A DNA stretch of 64,000 nucleotides. Origin: Rhodanobacteraceae bacterium. GTDB taxonomy: Bacteria; Pseudomonadota; Gammaproteobacteria; Xanthomonadales; Rhodanobacteraceae. The stretch covers positions 124,001 to 188,000 of the forward strand of contig JAEUPP010000039.1 of the NCBI GenBank assembly GCA_016790075.1, in the 5' to 3' direction. Shown in pieces: positions 1 through 9,385 of the stretch. The stretch's first letter is position 1, and each line of letters starts with the position of its first letter. Position numbers and translations under genes: made by a program. Under the pieces are notes generated by a model, which was given only the letters and a program-made list of their open reading frames with translations, was not told where the DNA came from and ran no database searches.

Positions 1-309
1 GATCAGGACATCGAAAACCGTCGGCTCAAGCCGACCACACGCCACGGGGCCCAGACTTCGCACCAGCGGATGCCTAGCTTCGCCGGCTGCATGACGCGCA
101 AACTCCTCCCGCCACCATTGCAATTTGCTCGCGGCGACCGTTGCATCAGGCAGATGGAAGGTTGCCTGCGTAAGTTCATGGGCTATGCCCTCAAAAGCGA
201 GCAGCGAAACCGCACGGCGGCGTAGCAGCGGAGCCACAATGCGAAATTCAGGATAGGCCTGCTCCAGTTTCGCGACGAAACTCGCAGCCTCAGCGTCCAG
301 GCCGCTCAT
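1..309 (-). CDS. Squalene/phytoene synthase family protein (3' part missing)
   Basis: The first 103 codons of a leftward gene that runs off the window edge. The N-terminal part has the helical pattern of the trans-isoprenyl-diphosphate synthase fold in the squalene/phytoene synthase family, with the segment KLQWWREEF and surrounding residues typical of the small bacterial members that sit near ubiG. The start ATG overlaps the stop of gph as ATGA, so the two are probably translationally coupled. The aspartate-rich substrate motifs would lie beyond the window, so catalytic competence cannot be judged. It could be a carotenoid or squalene enzyme or a non-catalytic relative such as the NDUFAF6 type. 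Confidence 0.7.
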   Translation of the reverse strand, partial: MSGLDAEAASFVAKLEQAYPEFRIVAPLLRRRAVSLLAFEGIAHELTQATFHLPDATVAASKLQWWREEFARHAAGEARHPLVRSLGPVACGRLEPTVFDVLI

Positions 310-980
310 GCCGCTTCGAGTAACAAAATACGGTGCAGTTCCATAGCCGATGCGGCGACACAATCGGCTTGCCATAGCCGCGGATCTTCACCATCGAGAT
401 AACCCCAGGCCGCAGCGACGGTTAGCAAGCCGGCTGCGCGGCCCGCTTCTATGTCGCGCCTGTCGTCACCGACATAGACACAATGCTGCGGTAACACACC
501 CGCAAGCTCGCAGGCCCGCAGTATCGGCGCGGGATCGGGCTTGCGCACGGCCAGACAATCGCCGCTGACCAGTGCAGCGCTGCGCTGCGTCCAGCCAAGC
601 CGTGCCAGCAATGGCCGCGCCAACCAGCCCGGTTTGTTCGTGACCACGCCCCAGCCCGCACCACGCGCCTCAATGGCGGTGATCAGGGCTTCGATCCCCT
701 CGAAGGGCCGCGATAGCTCAGCAATATCGGCCGCATAGAGTTCGAGAAATCGTGGCAACAGTTCTTCGTAACGCTTGTCGTCGAATCCCGGCAGCCCACG
801 CCGCAGCATCGCGCGACCGCCCTTGGACACTACGTTGCGTACAGCGTCGACGTCCGGCTCGGCCTCTCCGAGTTCGCGGCACAGGCGCTGCATGGCGGCA
901 ACGAGGTCAGGCGCCGAATCCACCAATGTGCCATCGAGGTCAAACAGCACGGCGTCGATGGGGCGTTGCAGCAGTCTCAT
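306..980 (-). CDS. gph: Phosphoglycolate phosphatase, HAD superfamily
   Basis: A 224-residue HAD-IA hydrolase predicted to dephosphorylate 2-phosphoglycolate in the cytoplasm, a repair reaction for products of DNA damage and side reactions. Motif I is [10 protein letters not shown], with nucleophile Asp14 and Asp16. A TNKPG motif II and a [15 protein letters not shown] motif IV follow in the right order. Length and motifs fit Gph. It overlaps ubiG upstream and the synthase-like gene downstream by 4 bp each, so ubiG-gph-synthase form one leftward operon, a gene order familiar from Xanthomonadales. Another small-molecule phosphatase of the same family cannot be excluded. Confidence 0.85.
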   Translation of the reverse strand: MRLLQRPIDAVLFDLDGTLVDSAPDLVAAMQRLCRELGEAEPDVDAVRNVVSKGGRAMLRRGLPGFDDKRYEELLPRFLELYAADIAELSRPFEGIEALITAIEARGAGWGVVTNKPGWLARPLLARLGWTQRSAALVSGDCLAVRKPDPAPILRACELAGVLPQHCVYVGDDRRDIEAGRAAGLLTVAAAWGYLDGEDPRLWQADCVAASAMELHRILLLEAA

Positions 981-1684
981 GCCGGCTTGTGCGCACAGAC
1001 CAAATAATTCACAGCCACGGACGGTGTGAGTCTGGCCTGCCGCGTCAGCGGGTTGTAGGCCAGACCCTGCAGGTCATCGAGCGCCATTCCGCTGGCGCGC
1101 AGTGCTGCCGCCATCTCACTGGGCCGGATGAACTGGCGATAATGGTGCGTACCGCGCGGCAGCAGCCGCAGCAGGTACTCCGCACCGACAATGCCGAGCG
1201 CAAACGCCTGCGGCGTACGATTCAGGGTCGAAGCAAACCAGCGACCGCCTGGCTTCAGCAGCCGCGCACAGGCTTCAATGACGCTGCCGGGATCCGGAAC
1301 GTGTTCGAGCATTTCCATACAGGTGATAGCGTCGAAACTCGCGGGCTGCTCCGCAGCGAGCGCCTCGGCGCTGATCTCGCGATAGTCGACCTTGGCGCCA
1401 CTCTCAAAAAGGTGCAGACGCGCAACATCAAGCACGCCAGACGCGAGATCAATCGCCATCACGTCAGCGCCAGCCGCAGCCAGCGCCTCGCTGAGCAAGC
1501 CGCCGCCGCAACCAACGTCGAGCACGCGTGCACCGCGCAGTCTGGTGCGGGCAGCAACATACGCCAGGCGTACCGGATTGAGATCATGCAGCGGGCGGGA
1601 TTCGCCGTCGGGATCCCACCAGCGACTTGCCAGACGCTCGAACTTGGCCGTCTCGCTACGATCGACATTTTCGTTAGCCATCAT
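977..1684 (-). CDS. ubiG: Ubiquinone biosynthesis O-methyltransferase UbiG
   Basis: Class I SAM-dependent methyltransferase of 235 residues performing the two O-methylations of ubiquinone synthesis at the inner face of the membrane. The N-terminal part ([15 protein letters not shown], then [10 protein letters not shown]) is the UbiG signature and is followed by the SAM motif VLDVGCGGG and a [11 protein letters not shown] motif. I chose the ATG at 1684 because GAGGGA lies about nine bases upstream; a longer reading from 1717 adds residues outside the family profile. The gene overlaps gph by 4 bp. The 132-bp gap to mtaD upstream probably holds the operon promoter. Confidence 0.92.
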   Translation of the reverse strand: MMANENVDRSETAKFERLASRWWDPDGESRPLHDLNPVRLAYVAARTRLRGARVLDVGCGGGLLSEALAAAGADVMAIDLASGVLDVARLHLFESGAKVDYREISAEALAAEQPASFDAITCMEMLEHVPDPGSVIEACARLLKPGGRWFASTLNRTPQAFALGIVGAEYLLRLLPRGTHHYRQFIRPSEMAAALRASGMALDDLQGLAYNPLTRQARLTPSVAVNYLVCAHKPA

Positions 1685-1816
1685 TGCTGTACTTCCCTCG
1701 GCAAGGCCTGAACGCACATCGGCAGCCGGATTGATTCAAGTAGCCACGGACATTCGATAGCCGGTCGAAAATTGTCCAAGGTTCCATTTGTCGCTTGCCT
1801 TCGCTCGCCAGAACGC

Positions 1817-3145
1817 TTACGGCCGTAGCCGCTCGCCCCACTCGCGCGCCTTGGCGCGCAGCGCAGCTGTGTCCATGTCGACAAGCACCCCGCCGACGAG
1901 CTTGGCTATGCCGGCAATCCAGACATCACTGACCTGCTGTCGGCCACAGCTATAGACCAGCTGCGACACCACGTTGAACACCGGCAGTGTTTCGACCGCA
2001 TCCAGGCGCACTGCCGCCAGATCGGCCGCCTTGCCAGGTTCGATCGACCCTATGCGATCGCTCCAACCCAGCGCCCTGGCCGCGTTCAGCGTGGCTGCGC
2101 GCAACGTAAATGCTGCGTCGAACGCGCGCGCATCGCCCGATACCCCTTTGGCCAGCAGCGCCGCCGTGCGCATTTCACCGAACATGTCGAGATCGTTGTT
2201 GCTGGCACAACCGTCAGTGCCGAGCGCGACATTGACACCCGCAAGCCGTAGCGCCTCAGCCGGACAGAAGCCGCTGGCGAGCTTGAGGTTGGACTCGGGG
2301 CAATGCACGACCGATACGCCGGCATCAGCGCAAAGGCGAATTTCCGCCTCGTCAAGTTGAGTCATGTGCACGGCGATCAGATGGTCGTTGACCAAGCCAA
2401 GCCCCTGCAGCCGCGCCAGTGGCCTTACCCCGTGCTCACGCCGCGAGTCCTCCACCTCCTGCGCAGTTTCCTGTACGTGCACATGCACCGGAAGATCGAG
2501 CTGGTCCGACAACATGCGCACACGCTCGAAGCTCTCGTTGCTGACCGTATACGGGGCATGCGGCGCAAACGCCGTACCGATCAGCGCGTCGCCGCGGTAT
2601 TCGTCGTGAACCGCCAGCGCCTTGTCGAAGTAGTCTTCGCGAGTGCGCGCCCAGGCGCTAGGAAATTCGATCAGCGGCAACCCGACCAGCGCGCGGAAGC
2701 CATAGCGCCGGTAGGTAGCTGCCTGCGCATCCGGGAAGAAATAGTTCTCGTTGCAGCAGGTCGTTCCGCCGCGCAGCATTTCCGCAATGGCAAGCGTCAC
2801 ACCGTCATGCACGAATTCGGCACTCATGGCGCGCGCTTCGGCCGGCCAAATATGCTCCCGCAACCAGGTCATCAGCGGCAGATCGTCGGCGATACCGCGC
2901 ATCAACGTCATCGGATTGTGCGTGTGAGCGTTGACCAGCCCCGGGATCAGCACGTGCTCGGCCAGCACCCGCGTTTCCCGCGCGGCGTAGCGGCTGTGTG
3001 CCTGCGCAATCGGCAACAGATCACGGATACGGCCGCCGTCTACGGCGACTGCATGCTGTTCCAGCACGAGGCCATGCGGTTCGACCGGAACTACCCAGCG
3101 GGCTTCGATCAATAAATCGACAACGGTAGGCTCGGGTGAACTCAC
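1817..3145 (-). CDS. mtaD: 5-methylthioadenosine/S-adenosylhomocysteine deaminase (TRZ/ATZ amidohydrolase)
   Basis: A 442-residue cytoplasmic amidohydrolase of the TRZ/ATZ/MtaD family. The first metal-ligand motif is GLVNAHTHNPMTL with His74 and His76. Later come HVHVQET, a VHCPESNLKLASG segment and the catalytic-Asp motif LGTDGCASNNDLDMFGEMR, all diagnostic of the MTA/SAH deaminase group. The likely reaction is deamination of S-adenosylhomocysteine or methylthioadenosine to the inosyl compound. Sitting upstream of ubiG on the same strand suggests a link to removing methyltransferase by-products. Substrate choice within the family cannot be read from sequence. Confidence 0.85.
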   Translation of the reverse strand: MSSPEPTVVDLLIEARWVVPVEPHGLVLEQHAVAVDGGRIRDLLPIAQAHSRYAARETRVLAEHVLIPGLVNAHTHNPMTLMRGIADDLPLMTWLREHIWPAEARAMSAEFVHDGVTLAIAEMLRGGTTCCNENYFFPDAQAATYRRYGFRALVGLPLIEFPSAWARTREDYFDKALAVHDEYRGDALIGTAFAPHAPYTVSNESFERVRMLSDQLDLPVHVHVQETAQEVEDSRREHGVRPLARLQGLGLVNDHLIAVHMTQLDEAEIRLCADAGVSVVHCPESNLKLASGFCPAEALRLAGVNVALGTDGCASNNDLDMFGEMRTAALLAKGVSGDARAFDAAFTLRAATLNAARALGWSDRIGSIEPGKAADLAAVRLDAVETLPVFNVVSQLVYSCGRQQVSDVWIAGIAKLVGGVLVDMDTAALRAKAREWGERLRP

Positions 3146-3193
3146 ACGCAGCTCCTGTGTTCATGCAACTCGCACATCATGGAGCCGGAAACG

Positions 3194-3224
3194 AAAAAGG
3201 GAAACCCGCTCCGGCGGGTTTCCC
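3194..3224 (-). terminator. Rho-independent terminator of efp
   Basis: Perfect 11-bp stem (3199-3209 paired with 3214-3224) with a TCCG loop. Read leftward it is followed by a run of five T (3194-3198). It lies about 160 bases after the efp stop and before mtaD. Confidence 0.85.
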
Positions 3225-3381
3225 TCTGAAAGACCCGGGCCTTCGCAGCACAGCATCCAGGCCCAGCGGATGAGTGGCTCAGCCCGAACAAGCACCTGCG
3301 CAACAAGCGCTTGGCCATCGTGCCGGATCAAGCACTCTGCAACAGCCAAAGCTAAATTCCGACCCTCTGTTCGGGATTTGC

Positions 3382-3948
3382 TTACTTGACGCGCGAAACG
3401 TATTCGCCGGTACGTGTATCGACGCGGATTTTCTCCCCCTGCGCCACGAACAGCGGTACACGAACGACAGCTCCGGTTTCGAGCTTGGCCGGCTTGCCGC
3501 CGCCACCTGAGGTATCACCGCGCACACCCGGATCCGTTTCGACGATTTCGAGTTCGACGAAGTTCGGTGCGGCAACCGTCAGCGGCGCACCGTTCCACAA
3601 CGTGACGACGCAGGTCTCGTTGCCCTTGAGCCACTTGGCCGCATCCGCCATCGCCGGTCCCTCGGCGCCGACCTGCTCGTGGGTTTCTGGGTGCATGAAA
3701 TGCCAGAACTCGCCGTCGGAATAGAGGTATTCCATGTCCGTGTCCATTACGTCGGCCGGCTCCAGCGAGTCAGTCGCCTTCATGGTCAGCTCCACGACGC
3801 GACCCGACTTGATGTTGCGATAGCGCACGCGAGTGAACGCCTGGCCCTTGCCTGGCTTGACGTATTCAGTATCGGTAATGACGCACGGCTCGTTGTTGAC
3901 GATGATTTTCATGCCGTTCTTGACGTCATTCATGCCATAGCTGGCCAT
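3382..3948 (-). CDS. efp: Translation elongation factor P
   Basis: A 188-residue EF-P with the three-domain length of the family. It relieves ribosomes stalled at polyproline stretches. The domain I loop carries Lys34 in KPGKGQAF, the site that the EpmA/EpmB/EpmC pathway beta-lysylates. The C-terminal domain ends in the conserved [18 protein letters not shown] lies about ten bases upstream of the ATG. The gene is divergent from epmB, whose product prepares the lysine used for the modification, so substrate and modifier share an 81-bp control region. A strong terminator follows. Confidence 0.97.
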   Translation of the reverse strand: MASYGMNDVKNGMKIIVNNEPCVITDTEYVKPGKGQAFTRVRYRNIKSGRVVELTMKATDSLEPADVMDTDMEYLYSDGEFWHFMHPETHEQVGAEGPAMADAAKWLKGNETCVVTLWNGAPLTVAAPNFVELEIVETDPGVRGDTSGGGGKPAKLETGAVVRVPLFVAQGEKIRVDTRTGEYVSRVK

Positions 3949-4029
3949 GGGTCACTCCTGCAGGGGAATCGCCGCCGATCTGCGGCTACAATGGTCGATT
4001 GGCCGTAAAGCCGGAAACACAAGCCCACG

Positions 4030-5040
4030 ATGATAACCGTTAACCGCCGGCTCGCGCAGCCTCCACTGCCCCGCTGGCAGCAACTCTGGCGCGAAGCCGT
4101 CACCGATCCGCTGGAATTGTTGCGCCTGGTTGGGCTGGAGCAGCATGCGCGGCGGCTTCTGCCGGCAGGTGACACCGGATTTCCTCTGCGTGTACCTCGC
4201 GGGTTCATTGCCCGCATGCAGACAGGCAACCCGGACGATCCCTTGCTGCTGCAGGTACTGCCGCAGGTGGCAGAAAATTTGCCGCAGCCCGGTTTCGTCC
4301 ATGACGCCGTCGGCGACGCTGCGGCACGCTCTGCCCACGGTGTATTGCAGAAATACGCCGGACGCGCCCTGCTCATCACTACGGGTTCCTGCGCCGTCAA
4401 CTGCCGCTATTGTTTTCGACGCCATTTCCCCTATGCCGACGAAACCGCGGCTGCAAACGGCTGGCGCGCCGCCCTGGCGGCGATTGCAACTGACACCACG
4501 GTCACAGAAGTCATCCTTTCGGGCGGAGACCCGCTGTCGCTGTCCGACGCCAAGCTTGCCGAGCTCGGCAGCGCGCTAGTTGCCATACCGCATGTGCGAC
4601 GACTGCGCATCCATACTCGCCTCCCAGTAGTAATGCCGGAACGCGTAGACGCGGCCTTCGCAGCCTGGTTGGCGGCCCTGCCGCTACAGAAAGTCGTCGT
4701 TCTACACGCCAACCACGCCAACGAGCTCGATGCTAGCGTCGATGTTGCCTGCGCCCGCCTGCGCGACGCCGGCTGTACCCTGCTGAACCAGGCGGTGTTG
4801 CTGCGTGGTATCAACCATAGCGCCACGGCGTTGACAGCCTTGTCCGAGCGCTTGTTTGCGGCCGGCGTACTCCCGTACTACCTGCATCAGCTCGACCGCG
4901 TGCTTGGTGCAGCGCATTTCGAGGTCACCGATGCCGAGGCCCTTGCGCTCATCGCGGCCCTGCGTCATAGCCTGCCGGGCTATCTCGTGCCGCGCCTGGT
5001 CCGCGAGGTCGCCGGAGAGCCGGCGAAAACGCCGCTGTGA
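4030..5040 (+). CDS. epmB: EF-P beta-lysylation protein EpmB (radical-SAM lysine 2,3-aminomutase)
   Basis: A 336-residue radical-SAM enzyme that converts L-alpha-lysine to beta-lysine, which EpmA then attaches to Lys34 of EF-P. The iron-sulfur motif CAVNCRYC supplies Cys121, Cys125 and Cys128, followed by FRRHFPY and the SGGDPLSL SAM-binding segment. It is shorter than clostridial lysine aminomutase and lacks its C-terminal extension, as EpmB proteins do. It is divergent from efp with only 81 bp between them. No epmA is visible in this window. Confidence 0.92.
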   Translation: MITVNRRLAQPPLPRWQQLWREAVTDPLELLRLVGLEQHARRLLPAGDTGFPLRVPRGFIARMQTGNPDDPLLLQVLPQVAENLPQPGFVHDAVGDAAARSAHGVLQKYAGRALLITTGSCAVNCRYCFRRHFPYADETAAANGWRAALAAIATDTTVTEVILSGGDPLSLSDAKLAELGSALVAIPHVRRLRIHTRLPVVMPERVDAAFAAWLAALPLQKVVVLHANHANELDASVDVACARLRDAGCTLLNQAVLLRGINHSATALTALSERLFAAGVLPYYLHQLDRVLGAAHFEVTDAEALALIAALRHSLPGYLVPRLVREVAGEPAKTPL

Positions 5041-5223
5041 CAGCAGCCACAAGCCGCACGGCTCCGTGTGGAAATAATCGGACGAATCCGGTAAAAACAA
5101 CGACAAGCGGTCGCTTGCATCTTCTCGCTTGCCCACTTTCAAGATTGAACCCGCCAGTTGTGGACCGGAACCGCAGGCCTTGACGTCCTGCCGGTGCCGC
5201 ACTTGCCCGCGTTTCGAGGGGAC

Positions 5224-7296
5224 ATGAGTAAACAGGACAGTGTCATCAAGTTGCTGCTGATCGAGGATTCAGTCGAAGATGCCGAGCAGCAAATCAGCAT
5301 CCTGCGCAACGGCGGTATTGCGGTGCGCCCGGCACGAGCCACGAATGAAGCCGAGCTCGAAGACCAGATAAGTCAGCAAACCCCCGATCTTGTCCTTGTT
5401 AACCTCGCAGCAAAGTCGCTGCGGCTTGAGCAGATCGTCGATGCCGTAAATCGCGCCGGCAAAGATATCGCCATCGTCGGCAGCACCTTGAGCCCGAACG
5501 AGGATCTGATCGTCGAGGCGTTCCGCAGCGGCGCACGCGCGATTGCCCTACGCGTTCGCCCCGACCATACGCAGATGGTCATCAAACGCGAATTTGAAAG
5601 CCTGCTGATGCGCCGCAGCGTGCGGCGCCTCGAATCGGCGCTGCGCGAAACCGAACGCCGCTGCGATTCACTGCTGGATTCCTCGCGCGACCCTATCGCC
5701 TACGTGCACGAGGGCATGCATGTGCGCGCGAACAAGGCCTACCTCGAGATGTTCGGCTTCGACGAGTTCGAGGACATTGAGAGCATGTCGATTCTCGACA
5801 TGATTGCTCCTGACGACGCCGACGACTTCAAGGCGCTACTCAAGAAGCTATCCAAGGGCGAGAAGCCGCCACAGAAACTGAACCTCAAGGCGCAGCGTTC
5901 GGACGGATCGACCTTCGACTCGGTCATGGAGTTCGCCGAAGCCAGTTACGAAGGCGAGCCCTGCCAGCAAATCATCTTGCGTCAGCAGACCAACAATCCC
6001 GAACTGGAAAAAGAACTCGACGCACTGCGTTCCAAGGATCTCGTCACCGACCTGTTCAATCGCCAGCACTTGCTGCTGGAACTCGACCGCACGGTCGCAG
6101 CCGCCGCAACCGGCAGCAACAACCGCTGCCTGCTGTTACTGGAGCCCGATAATTTCAAGACCACGCTCGATACTATCGGTATCGGCAACGCCGACCTGTT
6201 GCTGGGCGACCTGGCCAATCTGATGCGGCGTCACCTGGGCGAGACCGATGTAGCAGCGCGCTTCGCCGATCATACGTTCGCCGTTTTGCTGATCGGCCGC
6301 GATCCGGAAAACTCCAAGAGAACTGCTGAAGTGCTGCTCAAGGCGTTCAATGAACGCATCTTTGAAATCGGCAAGCAGTCGATCAATGTGACGATGAGCG
6401 TCGGCGGCTGCCTTATCGGCGAGAAGAACGCAAACGCTCAAGCCATTCTGGCCAATGCGAATACGACCTTGCGTGCCGCACAGACCGAAGGCGGTAACCG
6501 CGTCAATCTGTTCGACCCGGCAGCGCAGGACAAAGCTGCGGAAGAAAAACAGCGCCACTGGCTCAAGCTCATACATGATGCGCTCAACAACAACGGTTTC
6601 GTGCTGTTCAATCAGCCCATAATCAGTCTGCACGGCGCCGACGGTGATTTCTTCGAGATCCTGCTACGCATGCAGGGGCCCAAGGGCGAAATCACGCCGA
6701 ACTTCTTCCTTCCCATCGCTGAACAGCACGGCCTGATGCCGCAGATCGACCGCTGGGTCATCTCCCATGCGATCAGGGCGCTGGTCGAGCGTGAGAAGAC
6801 TGGCATCAAAACCACCTATTTCATCAAGCTGACGCCGCAGTCGCTGGAAGACCAGACCTTACTGCCGTGGATCGCCCAGCAACTGAAGAACTCTCGCCTG
6901 CGTGGCGATGCGCTCGTATTTGAGATGCCGGAGAGCAAGGTTGTCACCAACCTCAAACCAGCACGGGCCTTCGTTACCGGCCTGAAGCAGATCCACTGTG
7001 GCTTCGCGCTGGAGCAGTTCGGCTCAGGCCTCAACTCCATGCAGCTCCTCAAGCACATCGACGCCGGCTATCTCAAGCTCGACCGCAGCTTTATGGCCGA
7101 GCTACCCAAGCACAAGGAAAACCAGGAAAAATTGAAGGAGCTCTGCGACCAGGCGCACCACGCGGGCAAGCTGACCGTGGCCGAATTCGTTGAAGATGCC
7201 GCAAGCATGTCTATCCTGTTTAGCTGCGGTGTCAACTTCGTGCAGGGCAACTTCCTGCAGGAACCCGAAAAGGTCATGACCTACGACATCGCCTGA
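5224..7296 (+). CDS. fimX: FimX-like receptor: degenerate receiver-PAS-GGDEF-EAL protein
   Basis: A 690-residue protein with the order receiver (1-120), PAS (about 145-260), GGDEF-like (about 265-420) and EAL-like (about 430-690), matching FimX in length and layout. FimX binds c-di-GMP through its EAL-like domain and promotes type IV pilus assembly at the cell pole. The catalytic signatures are broken: the GGDEF site reads ADHTF, the EAL site reads EIL, and the receiver phosphoacceptor position reads LVNLAAK, with Asn in place of Asp. The protein is therefore predicted to sense rather than make or cleave c-di-GMP. I chose the ATG at 5224, with GAGGGG just upstream, over a start at 5158. A perfect hairpin terminator follows. 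Confidence 0.82.
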   Translation: MSKQDSVIKLLLIEDSVEDAEQQISILRNGGIAVRPARATNEAELEDQISQQTPDLVLVNLAAKSLRLEQIVDAVNRAGKDIAIVGSTLSPNEDLIVEAFRSGARAIALRVRPDHTQMVIKREFESLLMRRSVRRLESALRETERRCDSLLDSSRDPIAYVHEGMHVRANKAYLEMFGFDEFEDIESMSILDMIAPDDADDFKALLKKLSKGEKPPQKLNLKAQRSDGSTFDSVMEFAEASYEGEPCQQIILRQQTNNPELEKELDALRSKDLVTDLFNRQHLLLELDRTVAAAATGSNNRCLLLLEPDNFKTTLDTIGIGNADLLLGDLANLMRRHLGETDVAARFADHTFAVLLIGRDPENSKRTAEVLLKAFNERIFEIGKQSINVTMSVGGCLIGEKNANAQAILANANTTLRAAQTEGGNRVNLFDPAAQDKAAEEKQRHWLKLIHDALNNNGFVLFNQPIISLHGADGDFFEILLRMQGPKGEITPNFFLPIAEQHGLMPQIDRWVISHAIRALVEREKTGIKTTYFIKLTPQSLEDQTLLPWIAQQLKNSRLRGDALVFEMPESKVVTNLKPARAFVTGLKQIHCGFALEQFGSGLNSMQLLKHIDAGYLKLDRSFMAELPKHKENQEKLKELCDQAHHAGKLTVAEFVEDAASMSILFSCGVNFVQGNFLQEPEKVMTYDIA

Positions 7297-7330
7297 GGCA
7301 CTCGGCGGCAGATAGGACTCGCTCCCTGAA

Positions 7331-7360
7331 CGAACAACGGCCCGCATGGGCCGTTGTTCG
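7331..7360. terminator. Bidirectional hairpin terminator between fimX and htpX
   Basis: Perfect 13-bp stem (7331-7343 with 7348-7360) and a GCAT loop between the convergent stops of the FimX-like gene and htpX. Stem strength and position support termination in both directions, although the T-tracts are weak. Confidence 0.75.
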
Positions 7361-7397
7361 TTCCAATAGGGGAGATTGCCCCTGAGACGGCGGCCGC

Positions 7398-8249
7398 CTA
7401 TAGCCGCTGCAGCGCGGCTATGCGCTCCTCAACCGGTGGATGGCTTGAGAACAACTTGCCGAATGGACCAGCAATACCGAACGCCGCGACCTCCCTGGGC
7501 AGCGTGGTATCCCCGTGACCGGCGGTGAGGCGCTGCAGCGCCGAGATCATCGCCCCTTTGCCTTCAAGTCGCGCCGCCCCGGCATCGGCACGGAATTCGC
7601 GCCAGCGCGAAAACGCCATGACAATCATCGACGCCAATACACCAAACACAAGCTGAGCAACCATGACGGTGATGAAATAGCCTACACCGCCGCCATCGCG
7701 ATCGCTGCGCAGGAACGAATCGACGATGGATCCGACGATACGTGCAAGAAAAATCACGAAGGTATTGAGCACACCCTGGATCAAGCCCATGGTCACCATG
7801 TCGCCGTTCGCAACATGGCTGATCTCATGAGCCAGAACCGCCTCGACCTGGCGCCGGTCCATGTTCTGCAACAGGCCCATGCTGACCGCGACCAGGGCGT
7901 GGTCTCGGCTCATGCCGGTCGCGAATGCATTCATTTCCTGGCCGCCGTAGATGGCGACCTCTGGCATACCGATACCAGCGGCCTCAGCCTGGCGCTTGAC
8001 CGTGCTATATAGCCATTGCTCGACTTCGCTCTGCGGCTGTGTGATGACGTGTGCGCCGGTTGCGCGCTTGGCCATCCACTTGGATAGCGCAAGCGAAACG
8101 AACGCCCCGCCCATGCCGATCACAGCTGCCATCAGCAGCAGAGAGCTCAGATTGCGTGTACTGCCTGCGTCCAGACCCAGCAACTTGATGACAATGGTGA
8201 GCAAGAACAGGATGGCCAGGTTGGTGGCCAGAAACAAAACAATGCGCAT
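7398..8249 (-). CDS. htpX: Membrane zinc protease HtpX
   Basis: A 283-residue M48 family metalloprotease of inner-membrane quality control. Two hydrophobic segments lie near the N-terminus (about 4-24 and 35-57), then the zinc motif AHEISH with a downstream RADAGAA segment supplying the third ligand, and two more membrane segments around residues 150-205. Length and C-terminus match HtpX closely. It degrades damaged membrane proteins alongside FtsH. It is convergent with the FimX-like gene and divergent from gluQ. Confidence 0.95.
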   Translation of the reverse strand: MRIVLFLATNLAILFLLTIVIKLLGLDAGSTRNLSSLLLMAAVIGMGGAFVSLALSKWMAKRATGAHVITQPQSEVEQWLYSTVKRQAEAAGIGMPEVAIYGGQEMNAFATGMSRDHALVAVSMGLLQNMDRRQVEAVLAHEISHVANGDMVTMGLIQGVLNTFVIFLARIVGSIVDSFLRSDRDGGGVGYFITVMVAQLVFGVLASMIVMAFSRWREFRADAGAARLEGKGAMISALQRLTAGHGDTTLPREVAAFGIAGPFGKLFSSHPPVEERIAALQRL

Positions 8250-8402
8250 GGCGACACACTCCTCCTACGGAAGCGACAGCCCCACTGCAGGTCGAAATTG
8301 GTGCGGTGCTGCGAAGTTCAAGCGAAATGTGGTCCATCGCTATTGCATTGACCAGAACCGCCAGATTGAGCGGGGAGACTAGCTGGGCCTCGCCACCTTT
8401 CG

Positions 8403-9302
8403 ATGAATACAGACAGCCTGCCCTATCGTGGTCGGTTTGCGCCATCACCGACCGGCGCCTTGCATTTCGGTTCGCTCGTTGCTGCACTCGGCAGTTGGTT
8501 GCGTGCTCGCCATTGCGGCGGGAGCTGGATTGTCCGCATTGAAGATCTCGATCCGCCGCGCGAGGTGCCCGGTGCTGCCCAGCAGCAGATTGCGACACTG
8601 GCTGCATTCGGCCTGGTCTCTGACGAGCCCGTGCTGTGGCAGCACGAACGCCACGCTGCCTATGCAGCGGCATTAGCTCAACTCGTTGAGCAAAATCAGG
8701 CGTTTGCCTGCTGGTGCAGCCGCAGCGATCTGGAGCGCAACCAGGGGCTGCATCGTGGCTCCTGCATCGCGACCGCAGATGCTCAGCGCACACCAGCCTG
8801 GCGCCTGCGCGTTCCGGACACGATAGTCGGTTTCGACGATCTGGTGCTCGGCCGATACGAACAGCGGCTCGCGACTGAGGTCGGCGACTTCGTGATTCGC
8901 CGCGTCGAAGGTTACTTCGCCTATCAGCTCGCAGTCGTTGTCGACGACGCCGCCCAGGCGATCACCGAAGTCGTACGCGGCGCTGACCTGCTTGATTCAA
9001 CGCCGCGCCAAATCCTGCTGCAGCGCTATCTAGGCCTACCCACGCCGCGTTACCTGCACTTGCCGCTTGCACTGGATTGCGCCGGCCGCAAGCTCAGCAA
9101 ACAAGACAGCGCGCTACCGGTACGAGGTGATGATCCGCTGCCCGCATTGCGTAGCGCGCTTGCGTTTCTTGGCCTGCCGACAGAACGCTGGCGCCACATC
9201 GGCGCAGTAGCCCCCCTGCTCCACGCGGCCGCAGCAGCTTTTGAACTCCGCGCGATCCCGCGCTCAAGTTCGATTGTGCAGACGCATCATCGCTTGTCAT
9301 GA
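8403..9302 (+). CDS. gluQ: Glutamyl-Q tRNA(Asp) synthetase
   Basis: A 299-residue truncated relative of GluRS lacking the anticodon-binding domain. It activates glutamate and attaches it to the queuosine base at position 34 of tRNA(Asp). The N-terminus RFAPSPTGALHFGSL contains the HIGH-equivalent, and GRKLSKQ is the KMSKS-equivalent. A zinc-site CWC pair occurs about residue 102, with further Cys at HRGSC. In many proteobacteria gluQ follows dksA; here it follows a divergent htpX and precedes phaB, an unusual neighbourhood. Confidence 0.93.
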   Translation: MNTDSLPYRGRFAPSPTGALHFGSLVAALGSWLRARHCGGSWIVRIEDLDPPREVPGAAQQQIATLAAFGLVSDEPVLWQHERHAAYAAALAQLVEQNQAFACWCSRSDLERNQGLHRGSCIATADAQRTPAWRLRVPDTIVGFDDLVLGRYEQRLATEVGDFVIRRVEGYFAYQLAVVVDDAAQAITEVVRGADLLDSTPRQILLQRYLGLPTPRYLHLPLALDCAGRKLSKQDSALPVRGDDPLPALRSALAFLGLPTERWRHIGAVAPLLHAAAAAFELRAIPRSSSIVQTHHRLS

Positions 9303-9385
9303 CGCTTGTGTAGAATCGCACGAAGTCCGCGTCACGCGGCTTACCCGCGTTGCGACGGATCACAACGACAAACTGGGAGTGGAGC

